Source: Nitrospira sp.
GTDB taxonomy: Bacteria; Nitrospirota; Nitrospiria; Nitrospirales; Nitrospiraceae
Assembly: GCA_019636945.1 (NCBI GenBank)
Contig: JAHBWO010000005.1
Span: 1-61,929 of the forward strand
Reading direction: 5' to 3'
DNA length: 61,929 nucleotides
In this document: positions 37,277-45,276 of the stretch, in pieces
How the letters are laid out: the number at the start of each line of letters is the position of its first letter
Numbering within the stretch: the first letter of the stretch is position 1
Program-made: the position numbers and the translations under genes
The notes under the pieces: generated by a model
The model's database searches: none
What the model saw: only the letters and a program-made list of their open reading frames with translations
What the model was told of the DNA's origin: nothing

Positions 37277-37471
37277 GGCAGGCGTGTCTCCTTCATTAAC
37301 GTAGTCCAGGCGGAGAGGGCATTATGGAGAAAGTCATGGATACCTGCAACCGTGCATCGACTGCGAACCGATCTCACCGCACCAGGGTGAGTGCTTCGAT
37401 TCAGTTTCTTGACACCGGCCATGGCCGGCGATAGGCTCATGACCCCAACGATGAACGCTCCACAGAGGTTG

Positions 37472-38350
37472 ATGATGATATCTGCTCGGATGGTCCTGGT
37501 GAAACCAGTCGTGCTGGCTGCCTACATGGTTGCCCTGCTGTCGCTGCATTTTCTGCCGGTTGCGGAGGCGCAATTGGGAAGGCCCGAGGGCCTCTATTAC
37601 AAGTCTTGGGCGATCGTGATTGGGATCGAACAGTACGTCCTGGCGCCGTCGATTCCGGGAGCCATCAACGACGCGAAAAAGGTGGCTGAAGCCTTTCGGC
37701 AAATGGGATTTGACGAAGTGGTCGAACTCTACGACAAGGATGCCAGTTCCAGGCGCCTGCAGCAGCTGCTGAACGACATGCTGCCACGAAAAGTTGGGCG
37801 AATGGACCGTCTTGTGCTTGTGTATGTGGGGCACGCCGGCGTGATGCAAGATTCCGACGGGCAGGATCGCGGGTACCTCGTTCCGTTTGATGCACCGGTC
37901 ACTAGCACCGCGAAATCCATCACAGTCGAACAGTTGAAAGAATTTGCGCGGCGATCGGCGTCGAAACATACACTCCTCATTCTGGATGCGCCGGTGGTTG
38001 GATGGGAGACGACCGAACCTCCTGGGCTTTCATGGGAAGGACGGATGGCGCCAGAGTCGGCTACAGATCGGCGGGCCGTGCAAGTCGTGACTGCCGCCGG
38101 CAGGGGAGAGGCTGCCGGTCGTTCAGCCCAGGGCAGTCGTTTGGTCGAAGCCTTGCTAGGAGGACTGTCCGGTGCAGCGGATCTGGACGGAAACGGCTGG
38201 CTGATGGCCTCCGAACTGGGGAGCTATCTCGTACGCCAGGTCGAGATAGTATCGGGTGGGGTACAGCATCCATCAAGTCTTCGCATCGATGGTGATGGAG
38301 ACATGGTGTTAGTCGAAGGCAAGGTTCCCTGGGAGCCGGCTGTGAAATGA
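37472..38350 (+). CDS. Exported caspase-fold protein lacking catalytic Cys
   Basis: About 292 residues: a signal peptide (MVLVKPVVLAAYMVALLSLHFLPVAEA) and a peptidase C14-like p20 domain beginning SWAIVIGIEQY, with AINDAKKVAEAFRQMGF and the His strand VLVYVGHAGV (H121). In active family members the second strand reads LDACxSG; here it is LILDAPVVG, with proline (P174) in place of the nucleophile. The His strand is also off consensus (GHAG for GHG). It should therefore be a non-proteolytic relative. The start is uncertain (ATGs at 37439, 37472 and 37475); the last two have AGAGG upstream. It precedes the LPP20/LpoB lipoprotein operon. Confidence 0.85.
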   Translation: MMISARMVLVKPVVLAAYMVALLSLHFLPVAEAQLGRPEGLYYKSWAIVIGIEQYVLAPSIPGAINDAKKVAEAFRQMGFDEVVELYDKDASSRRLQQLLNDMLPRKVGRMDRLVLVYVGHAGVMQDSDGQDRGYLVPFDAPVTSTAKSITVEQLKEFARRSASKHTLLILDAPVVGWETTEPPGLSWEGRMAPESATDRRAVQVVTAAGRGEAAGRSAQGSRLVEALLGGLSGAADLDGNGWLMASELGSYLVRQVEIVSGGVQHPSSLRIDGDGDMVLVEGKVPWEPAVK

Positions 38351-38454
38351 CCCCCTCCGGTCATGATGATCTTCTGTAAACAACTCCGCAAAAGGCCGCC
38401 CTCCCGTATTCCGTTGTTCGTATCCTGTCTCTCGCACATGAATGACGTTTCATC

Positions 38455-38532
38455 GTTCGACCGTTCGACAGGCTCACGGCCCTGAGGAACATCGATCGGC
38501 AAGCTCTCGACCCTGAGTCCTGTGGAAGGGCG
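38455..38532. repeat. Inverted pair of TGTCGAAGG-type dispersed repeats
   Basis: GTTCGACAGGCTCACGGC (near 38460-38480) and CCCTGAGTCCTGTGGAAGGG (near 38510-38530) are inverted, imperfect copies of a motif whose consensus is near CCTGAGC-TGTCGAAGG. Together they could form a stem after the caspase-like gene. A single copy lies near 31793. Confidence 0.5.
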
Positions 38533-38571
38533 AGATGCTTTTCATGCGCGGAGGTCTTTTCTTGAATTCTG

Positions 38572-38811
38572 CTACGCCTGTTCCCCGCCTTTGAGGTATC
38601 CCAGGCCGATTTTGATCGCTCGGCGGGTGATTTCCGGCCAACGAGCCTGAGGGTAGGCTGAGAGCACAGCAGCCGCTTTGGGGTCCTGGATCTCAAGCGT
38701 GAGAATTCTGATGATGCCATCGCCAATCTGGATGTCTGCCACAGCGCCTCCTTGGTATCGTTGAGGAATCTGAATGAAGTGTGCCTTGCATTGACTGATA
38801 AAAAAACGCAT
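38572..38811 (-). CDS. Hypothetical protein (79 aa)
   Basis: A 79-residue soluble protein (MRFFISQCKAHFIQIPQRY ... GGEQA) with no recognised family. The ATG at 38811 lacks an obvious SD. It is divergent from the LPP20 gene at 38889, leaving 77 bp for both promoters. The composition is protein-like, but evidence is limited. Confidence 0.5.
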   Translation of the reverse strand: MRFFISQCKAHFIQIPQRYQGGAVADIQIGDGIIRILTLEIQDPKAAAVLSAYPQARWPEITRRAIKIGLGYLKGGEQA

Positions 38812-38888
38812 GTTAGCATGAATCCAACATTTTTTCGCGAGATGTTCTACGTACGGCGTATCTACCTATTTTCATTAAGGAGGGTTGT

Positions 38889-39455
38889 ATGATCAGGTCA
38901 CAAGCGACATACTCAAGACTGGCCGGCCTCGGTCTTGCTGTCCTTTTTGTCATGGGACTTGCCGCTTGTGGAGGACCGCCCAAATGGGTCCAGAAGGGGT
39001 CGGGCGCCTTCAATGAGAAAGACAGCAAAGCTTTTTATGGGGTGGGCGCGGTCTCCGGCGTACGGAATGCTCCGCTCGCCTGGGAAACGGCAGAGAATCG
39101 TGGACGGGCCGAGATCGCCAAGACGTTTGAAACCTATACGGGCTATCTGATGCGGGATTATGCCGCATCAACCACGGCGGGAGATTTTACACGGAATACG
39201 GAAGAGCAGAATGTCGAACGAGCTCAAAAAACGATCACCACGGCGACGCTCAGCGGTGTTCGGAAGATTGATCAGTACATGGATCCCAAGACCAACACGT
39301 ATTATGTCTTGACCAAGTTGAGTTTAGAAGATATGAAGAACAACCTGGAGCAGGCCAAAGAACTCAATGCTCAGGTCCGGGACTTTGTGCGGAAGAACGC
39401 CGATAAAATGTTCGAGCGTTTGGAGAAGGAAGAGGAAAAGCGAGGAGTTCAGTAG
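38889..39455 (+). CDS. LPP20-family lipoprotein
   Basis: A 188-residue lipoprotein. The signal ends in the lipobox LAAC (about residue 27). The mature part begins GGPPKWVQKGSGAF and has the LPP20 pattern YGVGAVSGVRNAPLAWETAENRGRAEIAKTF followed by a charged coiled C-terminus. AAGGAGGGTTGT gives a strong start. Such proteins sit in the outer membrane and are often encoded with LpoB-like and COG3014 proteins, as here. Confidence 0.88.
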   Translation: MIRSQATYSRLAGLGLAVLFVMGLAACGGPPKWVQKGSGAFNEKDSKAFYGVGAVSGVRNAPLAWETAENRGRAEIAKTFETYTGYLMRDYAASTTAGDFTRNTEEQNVERAQKTITTATLSGVRKIDQYMDPKTNTYYVLTKLSLEDMKNNLEQAKELNAQVRDFVRKNADKMFERLEKEEEKRGVQ

Positions 39456-39497
39456 TTCCCACGTCATGACACGTCTACTTCTTCTCGGAGGTTCATC

Positions 39498-40109
39498 GTG
39501 ATGCAGAGGGTTCGTTCTTCTCTTATTGGCACGCTGGGTATTGCACTCGCGCTTTCAGGATGCGGTCATGAGACGAAGGTCACGCGTGTTGATGCCGGGG
39601 TGGTCACTGATCTGAGCGGGAGATGGAACGATACGGACTCTCGGATGGTGGCCGAGGCGATGGTGAAGGATGCGCTCCAGTATCCCTGGCTTGGGAATTT
39701 TGAAAAGAGCAATCAGCGCCAGCCCGTCGTCGTGGTAGGGACCGTCTTGAACAGCAGCCATGAACATATCAGTGTTCAGACCTTCATCACGGATTTGGAG
39801 CGAGAACTCACCAATTCTCAAAAGGTCACCTTTGTCGCCGGAAAAAACGAGCGCGATGAGGTGCGGACTGAACGGAAAGAGCAGGCGATCTATGCGCGCG
39901 AAGAGACGCAGAAGGCCCCTGGAAAAGAAACCGGCGCCGATTTCATGATGAAGGGGACGATTGCCACCATTCTTGATGAAGCGGACGGGGCGAAAGCCGT
40001 GTTCTACCAGGTGGATCTTCAGATGATCGACCTGGAAAGCAATGCGAAGGTGTGGTACGGACAAAAGAAGATCAAGAAGGTGGTTGAAAAGAAACGGACC
40101 GTCTTCTAG
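39498..40109 (+). CDS. LpoB-like lipoprotein (PBP activator family)
   Basis: A 203-residue lipoprotein with lipobox LALSGC (about residue 22). The mature region has the LpoB/COG3417 pattern: DLSGRWNDTDSRMVAEAM, RQPVVVVGTVLNSSHEHIS, ADFMMKGTIATILDEADG and the closing WYGQKKIKKVV. In Enterobacteria LpoB reaches through the peptidoglycan to activate PBP1b, but in most phyla the role is untested. GTG 39498 and ATG 39501 are both possible starts after GGAGG. A REP-like fragment begins at its stop codon. Confidence 0.88.
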   Translation: MMQRVRSSLIGTLGIALALSGCGHETKVTRVDAGVVTDLSGRWNDTDSRMVAEAMVKDALQYPWLGNFEKSNQRQPVVVVGTVLNSSHEHISVQTFITDLERELTNSQKVTFVAGKNERDEVRTERKEQAIYAREETQKAPGKETGADFMMKGTIATILDEADGAKAVFYQVDLQMIDLESNAKVWYGQKKIKKVVEKKRTVF

Positions 40110-40206
40110 CAGAATGCGCAAGAAGGCTGTCCAGCAAGGCCGCAGCGAGCGAAACCGAACAGATTAAGGGTGAGGTTCAGGACCAAGCGGGCCACGTGAT
40201 TCGCTA
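40110..40206. repeat. REP/MITE-like repeat, degenerate copy 2
   Basis: It starts CAGAATGCGCAAGAAGGCTG, then TCCAGCAAGGCCGCAGCGAG, matching the left arm of the element at 23429 (GGCCGTCCAGCAAGGCCGC). The right arm is poorly conserved (CAAGCGGGCCACGTGATTCG). It fills the gap between the LpoB-like gene and the next lipoprotein gene and might attenuate or stabilise that mRNA. Confidence 0.6.
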
Positions 40207-40279
40207 AACCCGATCCTCAATCTTGATCTCCCTGGCGTGAGCGGCCTTTTTCGGCGTCCTGTTAGCCTCGCGGAATTCG

Positions 40280-41773
40280 TTGAAACCATTCCTCTCACGC
40301 TTTGCCCACGGGGGATCTGTGCGGTGGGGCGGTATCTTTCCTATCTCGGTGGTCCTGGCCGGTTGCCTGGCCTTCCTCTCGTCCGGATGCGGGCCTTCCG
40401 TCAATCGTTACCTCTTGATCGAACAGAGCCTGCTCGCCGGTAATCCACAACAAGCTGCGGCGATCGTGGAGCAGACGAAGGACGAGTATGGGGCAAAAGG
40501 GCAATTGCTCTATGGGATGGACCGTGGGATGGTCTTGCAGGTAGCAGGACAGTATGAGCAGAGCAGTGCTGCGTTGGAGCAAGCCGAAGAGGATGTCGAG
40601 CGACTCTATACGAGAAGTATCCGCACCGAGACCGCTGCCTTTCTGACCAACGACAATATGTTGCCCTACGAAGGGGATGCCTATGAGCACGTGATGATCA
40701 ACGTGGTCAAGGCGTTGAACTATGCGGCTCAAGGCCTAATCCAGGAGGCTCTGGTCGAGGTTCGGCGGATCGATCATCGACTGAATGTGTTGGGCGACAG
40801 AATCAAGGACCCGGATAAATACAGAAATGATGGGTTTGCGCGGTATCTGAGCGGCATCTTGTACGAAGCTGCAGGAGACCTGAATAACGCGTTTATCGCC
40901 TATCGAAACGCGTACGAAGCGTATGAGGCCATGAAGGGATGGGTGAGAATGCCGTCTCCTCCCTCCTTACAGGCCGATCTTCTACGAACTGCCGAAGCCC
41001 TTGGCTTGAAAACTGAGTTTGAGCGCTATCGGCAAGCCTTTCCGGATGTGATGTGGTCACCCAGCTTGTCCTCCTCGGGGGAAGCACTCGCCCACGTGGT
41101 CATGATCAGCTATAATGGCCGCGCTCCACGAAAGGAAGACATGTTTTTAGACCTACCGATCAGTCTTGATGCCGCACAGTTAGTTTTGCTAAATAGAGGA
41201 GTTTTTCGGGGACCGTATCAGAGGGATCGGGTGGCGGACAGTCTGTTGTACGGGCTGAATGGGCGGGTCGTGCGTGTGGCGCTTCCGCGGTTGGCGCCGC
41301 AAAAGACACGTGTCCCGTTCGAAGATCTGACGTTGACTGATTCGCAGGGCGGTTCATTCTCGGCTCGATCGGAACGGGCGCAGAATGTGACGGCGCTTGC
41401 GGAGAAAGGGCTTTCGGAACGGATGCCGGCGATGGCCACGAAAGCTGTTGCGCGAGCCGCGACCAAATTTGCGATGGCTGAGGGCGTGAGTTTCGGAGCA
41501 CGGAGAGCAGTCGGCAAGGACGCCGAGCCGTGGGTTGGTTTACTGGTGGAGTTATTTGCCAAGGGCCTCGCGGTGGCTTCCGAAGAAGCCGACAAGCGAA
41601 GTTGGCAGACCTTGCCGGACGAGATCCACGTCGCGCGGGCTTGGGTGCCGGCAGGTCAGTACCAGGTCTCTGTTCGGCCGTCAGGGCAAGGGATATCGAT
41701 GACGAAGGACGGGCAATCTGTTTCACTGGTTGCTGGTCAGACGCTCTTCATTCTCCAGCGGGTGATGCAGTGA
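40280..41773 (+). CDS. COG3014-type TPR-like lipoprotein
   Basis: A 497-residue protein with a long signal region and a lipobox near LSSGC (residue about 37). The first half is helical and TPR-like: YGMDRGMVLQVAGQYEQSS, YAAQGLIQEALVEVRRI, YLSGILYEAAGDLNNAFIAYRNAYEAY. The second half is beta-rich with a membrane-surface-like segment (AVGKDAEPWVGLLVELFAKGLAVASE) and ends in a domain with VARAWVPAGQYQVS. This is the COG3014 pattern, usually next to LpoB and LPP20 proteins. The start is a TTG at 40280, or a GTG at 40319. Its stop overlaps the next GTG start. Confidence 0.85.
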   Translation: MKPFLSRFAHGGSVRWGGIFPISVVLAGCLAFLSSGCGPSVNRYLLIEQSLLAGNPQQAAAIVEQTKDEYGAKGQLLYGMDRGMVLQVAGQYEQSSAALEQAEEDVERLYTRSIRTETAAFLTNDNMLPYEGDAYEHVMINVVKALNYAAQGLIQEALVEVRRIDHRLNVLGDRIKDPDKYRNDGFARYLSGILYEAAGDLNNAFIAYRNAYEAYEAMKGWVRMPSPPSLQADLLRTAEALGLKTEFERYRQAFPDVMWSPSLSSSGEALAHVVMISYNGRAPRKEDMFLDLPISLDAAQLVLLNRGVFRGPYQRDRVADSLLYGLNGRVVRVALPRLAPQKTRVPFEDLTLTDSQGGSFSARSERAQNVTALAEKGLSERMPAMATKAVARAATKFAMAEGVSFGARRAVGKDAEPWVGLLVELFAKGLAVASEEADKRSWQTLPDEIHVARAWVPAGQYQVSVRPSGQGISMTKDGQSVSLVAGQTLFILQRVMQ

Positions 41774-42909
41774 GGTGTCGTCGAGGATCAGCGTGTGGGA
41801 ACTGTGCGGTGGTGATGCTGCTGTGTTTCTTCTACGGGATCGGAGCGAGCGGGTGTGCGTGGTTTGGAGGAAAGGACAAGCCGGAGTGGGTCGATGGCCG
41901 AGCCTCAAGCTATCCCCCGTCTCAGTATTTGACAGGAGTCGGCCAAGGTGACAACCGAAGTACGGCCGAGAATCAAGCCTATGCGGCTGTGGCGCGCATC
42001 TTCAAGGCGGAAGTCGCGGCTCAGGCTAAAGACTGGGAGGCCTACCTCGTCACTGAACATGACGAAGTCGCGACGGCTGAGCGGCGGCTGACCATTGATC
42101 ATGTGACAAAGGTCTCGACCGACAAAGTGCTCGAAAATGTGAGTATTGGGGATGCGTGGTACGACGCTCGGAAGAGCGTGCATTATGCGTTGGCTGTCGT
42201 GAACCGCTCCCAGGCCGAGGCATCGCTGACGGACAGGGTCGTGAGCTTGGATCGGGAGATCGACGCCGATGTGGTGGAGGCTCGGCAGACGACCGGCAAT
42301 CTCGCGAAGGTGCGCGCACTCAGGCGGGCCGGTCGGAATCTAGTTTTACGGGAGGTCTACAATACTGATCTGCGGGTGATTCGCTTCAGCGGACAGGGGG
42401 TTCCCTCCGCGTATCGAGTCGGAGAGCTATCCAACGAATTAGCACAGGTCCTCTCGTTGAATTTTGGCCTGACCTTGCAGATTTCCGGAGACCATGCCGA
42501 GCCGATTCAACGGGCCCTTGCCCAAGGCCTGGTTCGTGAAGGGTTTCATGTCTCGGCTGATTCAGGGGAGGGCGATGCGGAGTCCTCGGCGTTACTGGTT
42601 CGAGGCATGACTCGTCTGATTCCAATCGAAGTGCAGGATCCGAACTTCAAGTATGTGCGATGGTGCAGCGATTTGGTGATCGTGGAACGTGCCACGCAGC
42701 GGGTTCTCGGGGCCATCGCACGTGGAGGAAAAGAAGGACATCTGACCGAGCGCGAGGCGACAGCGAAGGTCCTTCGAGTAATTCAACAGGAATTTTCATC
42801 GGATGTGGCAGGGGCAATCGCAGCACATATTTTCGCTGAGGTCACATTGCCGGCCACTGCGGCGATGCCTGCCGGTTGTCCACGGGAAGCGTCTGCAGGG
42901 AAGCGGTAA
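41770..42909 (+). CDS. LPP20-domain lipoprotein (379 aa)
   Basis: The GTG at 41770 overlaps the preceding stop (GTGA). A signal ends at the lipobox GASGC, about residue 29. The LPP20 motif follows at once: PEWVDGRASSYPPSQYLTGVGQG, then ENQAYAAVARIFKAEVAAQ. A second region (about 190-350) has beta strands with a LSNELAQVLSLNFGLTLQ segment and a C-terminal domain like the periplasmic domains of assembly lipoproteins. The mature end has a lone Cys (AGCPRE). It closes the four-gene LPP20 / LpoB / COG3014 / LPP20 operon. Confidence 0.83.
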   Translation: MRCRRGSACGNCAVVMLLCFFYGIGASGCAWFGGKDKPEWVDGRASSYPPSQYLTGVGQGDNRSTAENQAYAAVARIFKAEVAAQAKDWEAYLVTEHDEVATAERRLTIDHVTKVSTDKVLENVSIGDAWYDARKSVHYALAVVNRSQAEASLTDRVVSLDREIDADVVEARQTTGNLAKVRALRRAGRNLVLREVYNTDLRVIRFSGQGVPSAYRVGELSNELAQVLSLNFGLTLQISGDHAEPIQRALAQGLVREGFHVSADSGEGDAESSALLVRGMTRLIPIEVQDPNFKYVRWCSDLVIVERATQRVLGAIARGGKEGHLTEREATAKVLRVIQQEFSSDVAGAIAAHIFAEVTLPATAAMPAGCPREASAGKR

Positions 42910-42939
42910 ACCAACACTCATGATGAGGAGGCGTGAATC

Positions 42940-43209
42940 GTGAAGAAAACAGACGAACTATCCGTCAGTCGGGCTCCGCGTAGCAGAGGGCGGGGGTTGA
43001 CCAAGGCAGGGCAAAAGGTTTCAAGCCGTCTGGCCAAACGGCGATTGAACGAGCGGCTCAAGGCGGACACGGCGTCCTTTAACAAGGGGAATCTTGCCGA
43101 TACCTTGCGAAAAGAAGGCTATGAGGAAGCTCCACTCGACGAACTCCAGGACCGACTGTCCAAGCTTCAAGGGCCGCTTGCCGACATCATTCTGAAAGGG
43201 AGGGTGTGA
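42940..43209 (+). CDS. Probable antitoxin of a PIN pair (89 aa)
   Basis: An 89-residue protein with a strongly basic N-terminal half (RAPRSRGRGLTKAGQKVSSRLAKRRLNERLK) and an acidic C-terminal half. The GTG at 42940 follows AGGAGG by eight bases. It lies 4 bp before a PIN-domain gene, the position of a VapB-like antitoxin, but its sequence shows no classic ribbon-helix-helix or AbrB motif. The assignment rests on position. Confidence 0.6.
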   Translation: MKKTDELSVSRAPRSRGRGLTKAGQKVSSRLAKRRLNERLKADTASFNKGNLADTLRKEGYEEAPLDELQDRLSKLQGPLADIILKGRV

Positions 43210-43213
43210 CCGA

Positions 43214-43657
43214 ATGCCATACTACTACTACGATTCAACGGCGCTGGTGAAACGTTACAGCATGGAACGGGGGACCCGTATCGTCAATAAATTGATGGTG
43301 AAGCGTGGCAGGGTCGCCATCGTCCCGACATGGACCGTGACGGACTTCTATTCCATTCTCTGCGCCCGTGCTCACGAAGGGCAGATCACACGGGATGATT
43401 GTTACTCGGTGCTGTACAAGTTTGAAATTGAATCCAAACAAGGGCTGTATCAGTTCATTGCTCCTCAGATGGAGACCTACTTGACCACGAAGGAGTTGGT
43501 CTTGGAGTATCCCTTTCTTCGCTCGACCCAAGTGATGCATTTGGCTTTGGCGTTGGAGCTGAAGCCGTTACGATTGACGGTCGTCAGCACGGATACGCAA
43601 CTCTTGGCGGCATCGAAGTCCGCTGGGCTGCATATTATTAATCCGGCTGAAGATTAA
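43214..43657 (+). CDS. PIN-domain protein, VapC-like
   Basis: A 147-residue PIN-fold protein. The first acidic residue is in YYYYDSTALVKRY, the second in TVTDFYSIL, and the C-terminal acidic pair is reached through VVSTDTQLLAASKSAGL. PIN domains are Mg-dependent RNases; the variant STQVMHLALALEL replaces the usual third Asp region. It is probably the toxin of a two-gene module with the basic 89-aa protein. It converges with the phosphatase gene 30 bp on. Confidence 0.78.
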   Translation: MPYYYYDSTALVKRYSMERGTRIVNKLMVKRGRVAIVPTWTVTDFYSILCARAHEGQITRDDCYSVLYKFEIESKQGLYQFIAPQMETYLTTKELVLEYPFLRSTQVMHLALALELKPLRLTVVSTDTQLLAASKSAGLHIINPAED

Positions 43658-43687
43658 CGGGGTAGGAACGTGGTCGTCCCGTGAACG

Positions 43688-44563
43688 TTAGGTGACTCTG
43701 ATATTGACAGCCCGTTCACGGGATGCTTCGTGGGTGGCCTGACGAAGGAGTTCGAGGACGACCTGGTTCCAGCCGGCAGGTCCGATACCAGGGGCCCGGA
43801 TGAGATTCGGCAGATTGATGTCCGGATCATACGAGCCATCAGGCCGTTTCACCAACACCGGATGATCGACGGTCAGGAGGAGCGGAAGATCGTTCAAGCT
43901 ATCGCCAATGCCGATCGTCTCGATCTCTTCAGGGAGATGTTGTCCATGTTCCTGTCGTCTATAGCAACGGAGCAGGAGTTCTGCGGCTCGGCCTTTGTCG
44001 TTATTCCCGGTTAAATGAAAGAATCGCCCCCCTCTCGTCCAGTTCAGGCCTCGCGTGACGATCTGCCGACAAATCTCCTCAATCAATTTTGGCGGACCAT
44101 TCACGAGGAACGGTTCATCAAACTCACGAAGTTTGGCCCGCAGCGCATCCTCTCGCATCAGCCCTGTCGTCGCCATAATCTCGTCGACCGAGAGGTCACC
44201 GAATCCTTGGAGTGGGGTTCCTACGGCTTCCTCGATTTGCCGGAGAACATCGCGAAGCAGCGCATAGGGGGTGCCGAGCTCAATGACATGATAGGAAGCA
44301 CGGCGGCGTGACCGCTCAGGTTGGAAGCCAAAGGTGTCAAGCGGGACATAGACCGCTGCACCGTTCTCGACGATGAACGGATGCTGATGGTCAAGGCGTT
44401 CCCGTAGTGGCTCGATTTCCGCGCGAGTCTTTCCGGAGACGAGGATGATGGGGATCTGCTCGGCACGAAGGGCGTTCAACGCCGGTCGCGCTTCGTCGAA
44501 GGAATACGTCTCGCTGTCCAACAGACAGCCGTCCAAGTCCGTGAGTAGAAGGTAGCGTGGCAT
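43688..44563 (-). CDS. MPGP-family HAD phosphatase (glycosyl-phosphoglycerate)
   Basis: A 291-residue HAD phosphatase of the mannosyl-3-phosphoglycerate phosphatase type. HAD motif I is LLTDLDGCLLD, motif II is IILVSGKT, a Lys lies in NNDKGRAAE and motif IV is GIGDSLNDLPLL. It should remove phosphate from mannosyl- or glucosyl-3-phosphoglycerate to give a compatible solute. It is last of a four-gene operon with two glycosyltransferases and a channel-like protein; the gap to the preceding stop is 5 bp. Confidence 0.9.
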   Translation of the reverse strand: MPRYLLLTDLDGCLLDSETYSFDEARPALNALRAEQIPIILVSGKTRAEIEPLRERLDHQHPFIVENGAAVYVPLDTFGFQPERSRRRASYHVIELGTPYALLRDVLRQIEEAVGTPLQGFGDLSVDEIMATTGLMREDALRAKLREFDEPFLVNGPPKLIEEICRQIVTRGLNWTRGGRFFHLTGNNDKGRAAELLLRCYRRQEHGQHLPEEIETIGIGDSLNDLPLLLTVDHPVLVKRPDGSYDPDINLPNLIRAPGIGPAGWNQVVLELLRQATHEASRERAVNIRVT

Positions 44564-44568
44564 AGCGG

Positions 44569-45276
44569 TTATAGGTGTCGTAAGTCCTCGTTGACCTGTG
44601 AACGGGAATGTCCGATGAGACGTCGCTCCAAGAAATCTTTGGCGAGATCCTTTCCTCCCAATCCCAGGGCAAGCGCTGCGGCCAGGACCAAGCCACCCCA
44701 GGTAATCCCAAATCCAACCACCACGATATGCTGGGCGATGCCGAGTTGCTCAAGCGCCATGGCAACCGTCAGAAGCTGAATGCCCCAGCGTGTACCGGCG
44801 GCAATCCAGCGAGCCGGCGGCAATCCCGCATTGACGGCAGCGATCAGGACGGCCTGGGACACGAAATTTGAGACGAGATAGCCGATGATGCCGATGACGG
44901 CGGCTGTGACCAGGTGCGGAATATAGGATAACAGGGAATGGGCGGCTTCGTTGATCGGGGCCACATTCAGCGCGCCCAGCGAAGCAGTGGTAGAAAAAAT
45001 GACGATGAGCCAATAGGTGACTCTGCCGATGATGTAGGAAGGATCACTCTTGATGCCTCCCCTGAGAAGGGCTGCGGCGATTCCGATCCGATCACAGAGT
45101 CGATCCAGGCCGATCATCCGAAGCAGACGCTCCATAAAATGGCCTGCTCCCCACGCCACGGCCAGACCGACCAACAGGAGGATCATCATGGCCAGAACTT
45201 TGGGAAGGATGGCAAGCACATGTTCGCCGAGTGCGGTGACGGGTCCGAGTAGTGTCTGTTCCCAGGTCGATGTCAT
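44569..45276 (-). CDS. TM-helix-repeat protein, MscS-related
   Basis: A 235-residue inner-membrane protein with about five hydrophobic helices arranged as tandem conserved-TM-helix repeats: VLAMMILLLVGLAVAWGAGHFMERLL and LVTAAVIGIIGYLVSNFVSQAVL. The end GGLVLAAALALGLGGKDLAKDFLERRL is a good match to the pore-lining helix end seen in small MscS-like proteins. It lacks the cytoplasmic MscS domain. Placed inside a compatible-solute operon (start overlaps previous stop by 4 bp), it may help release or sense osmotic pressure; this is inferred. Confidence 0.85.
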   Translation of the reverse strand: MTSTWEQTLLGPVTALGEHVLAILPKVLAMMILLLVGLAVAWGAGHFMERLLRMIGLDRLCDRIGIAAALLRGGIKSDPSYIIGRVTYWLIVIFSTTASLGALNVAPINEAAHSLLSYIPHLVTAAVIGIIGYLVSNFVSQAVLIAAVNAGLPPARWIAAGTRWGIQLLTVAMALEQLGIAQHIVVVGFGITWGGLVLAAALALGLGGKDLAKDFLERRLIGHSRSQVNEDLRHL

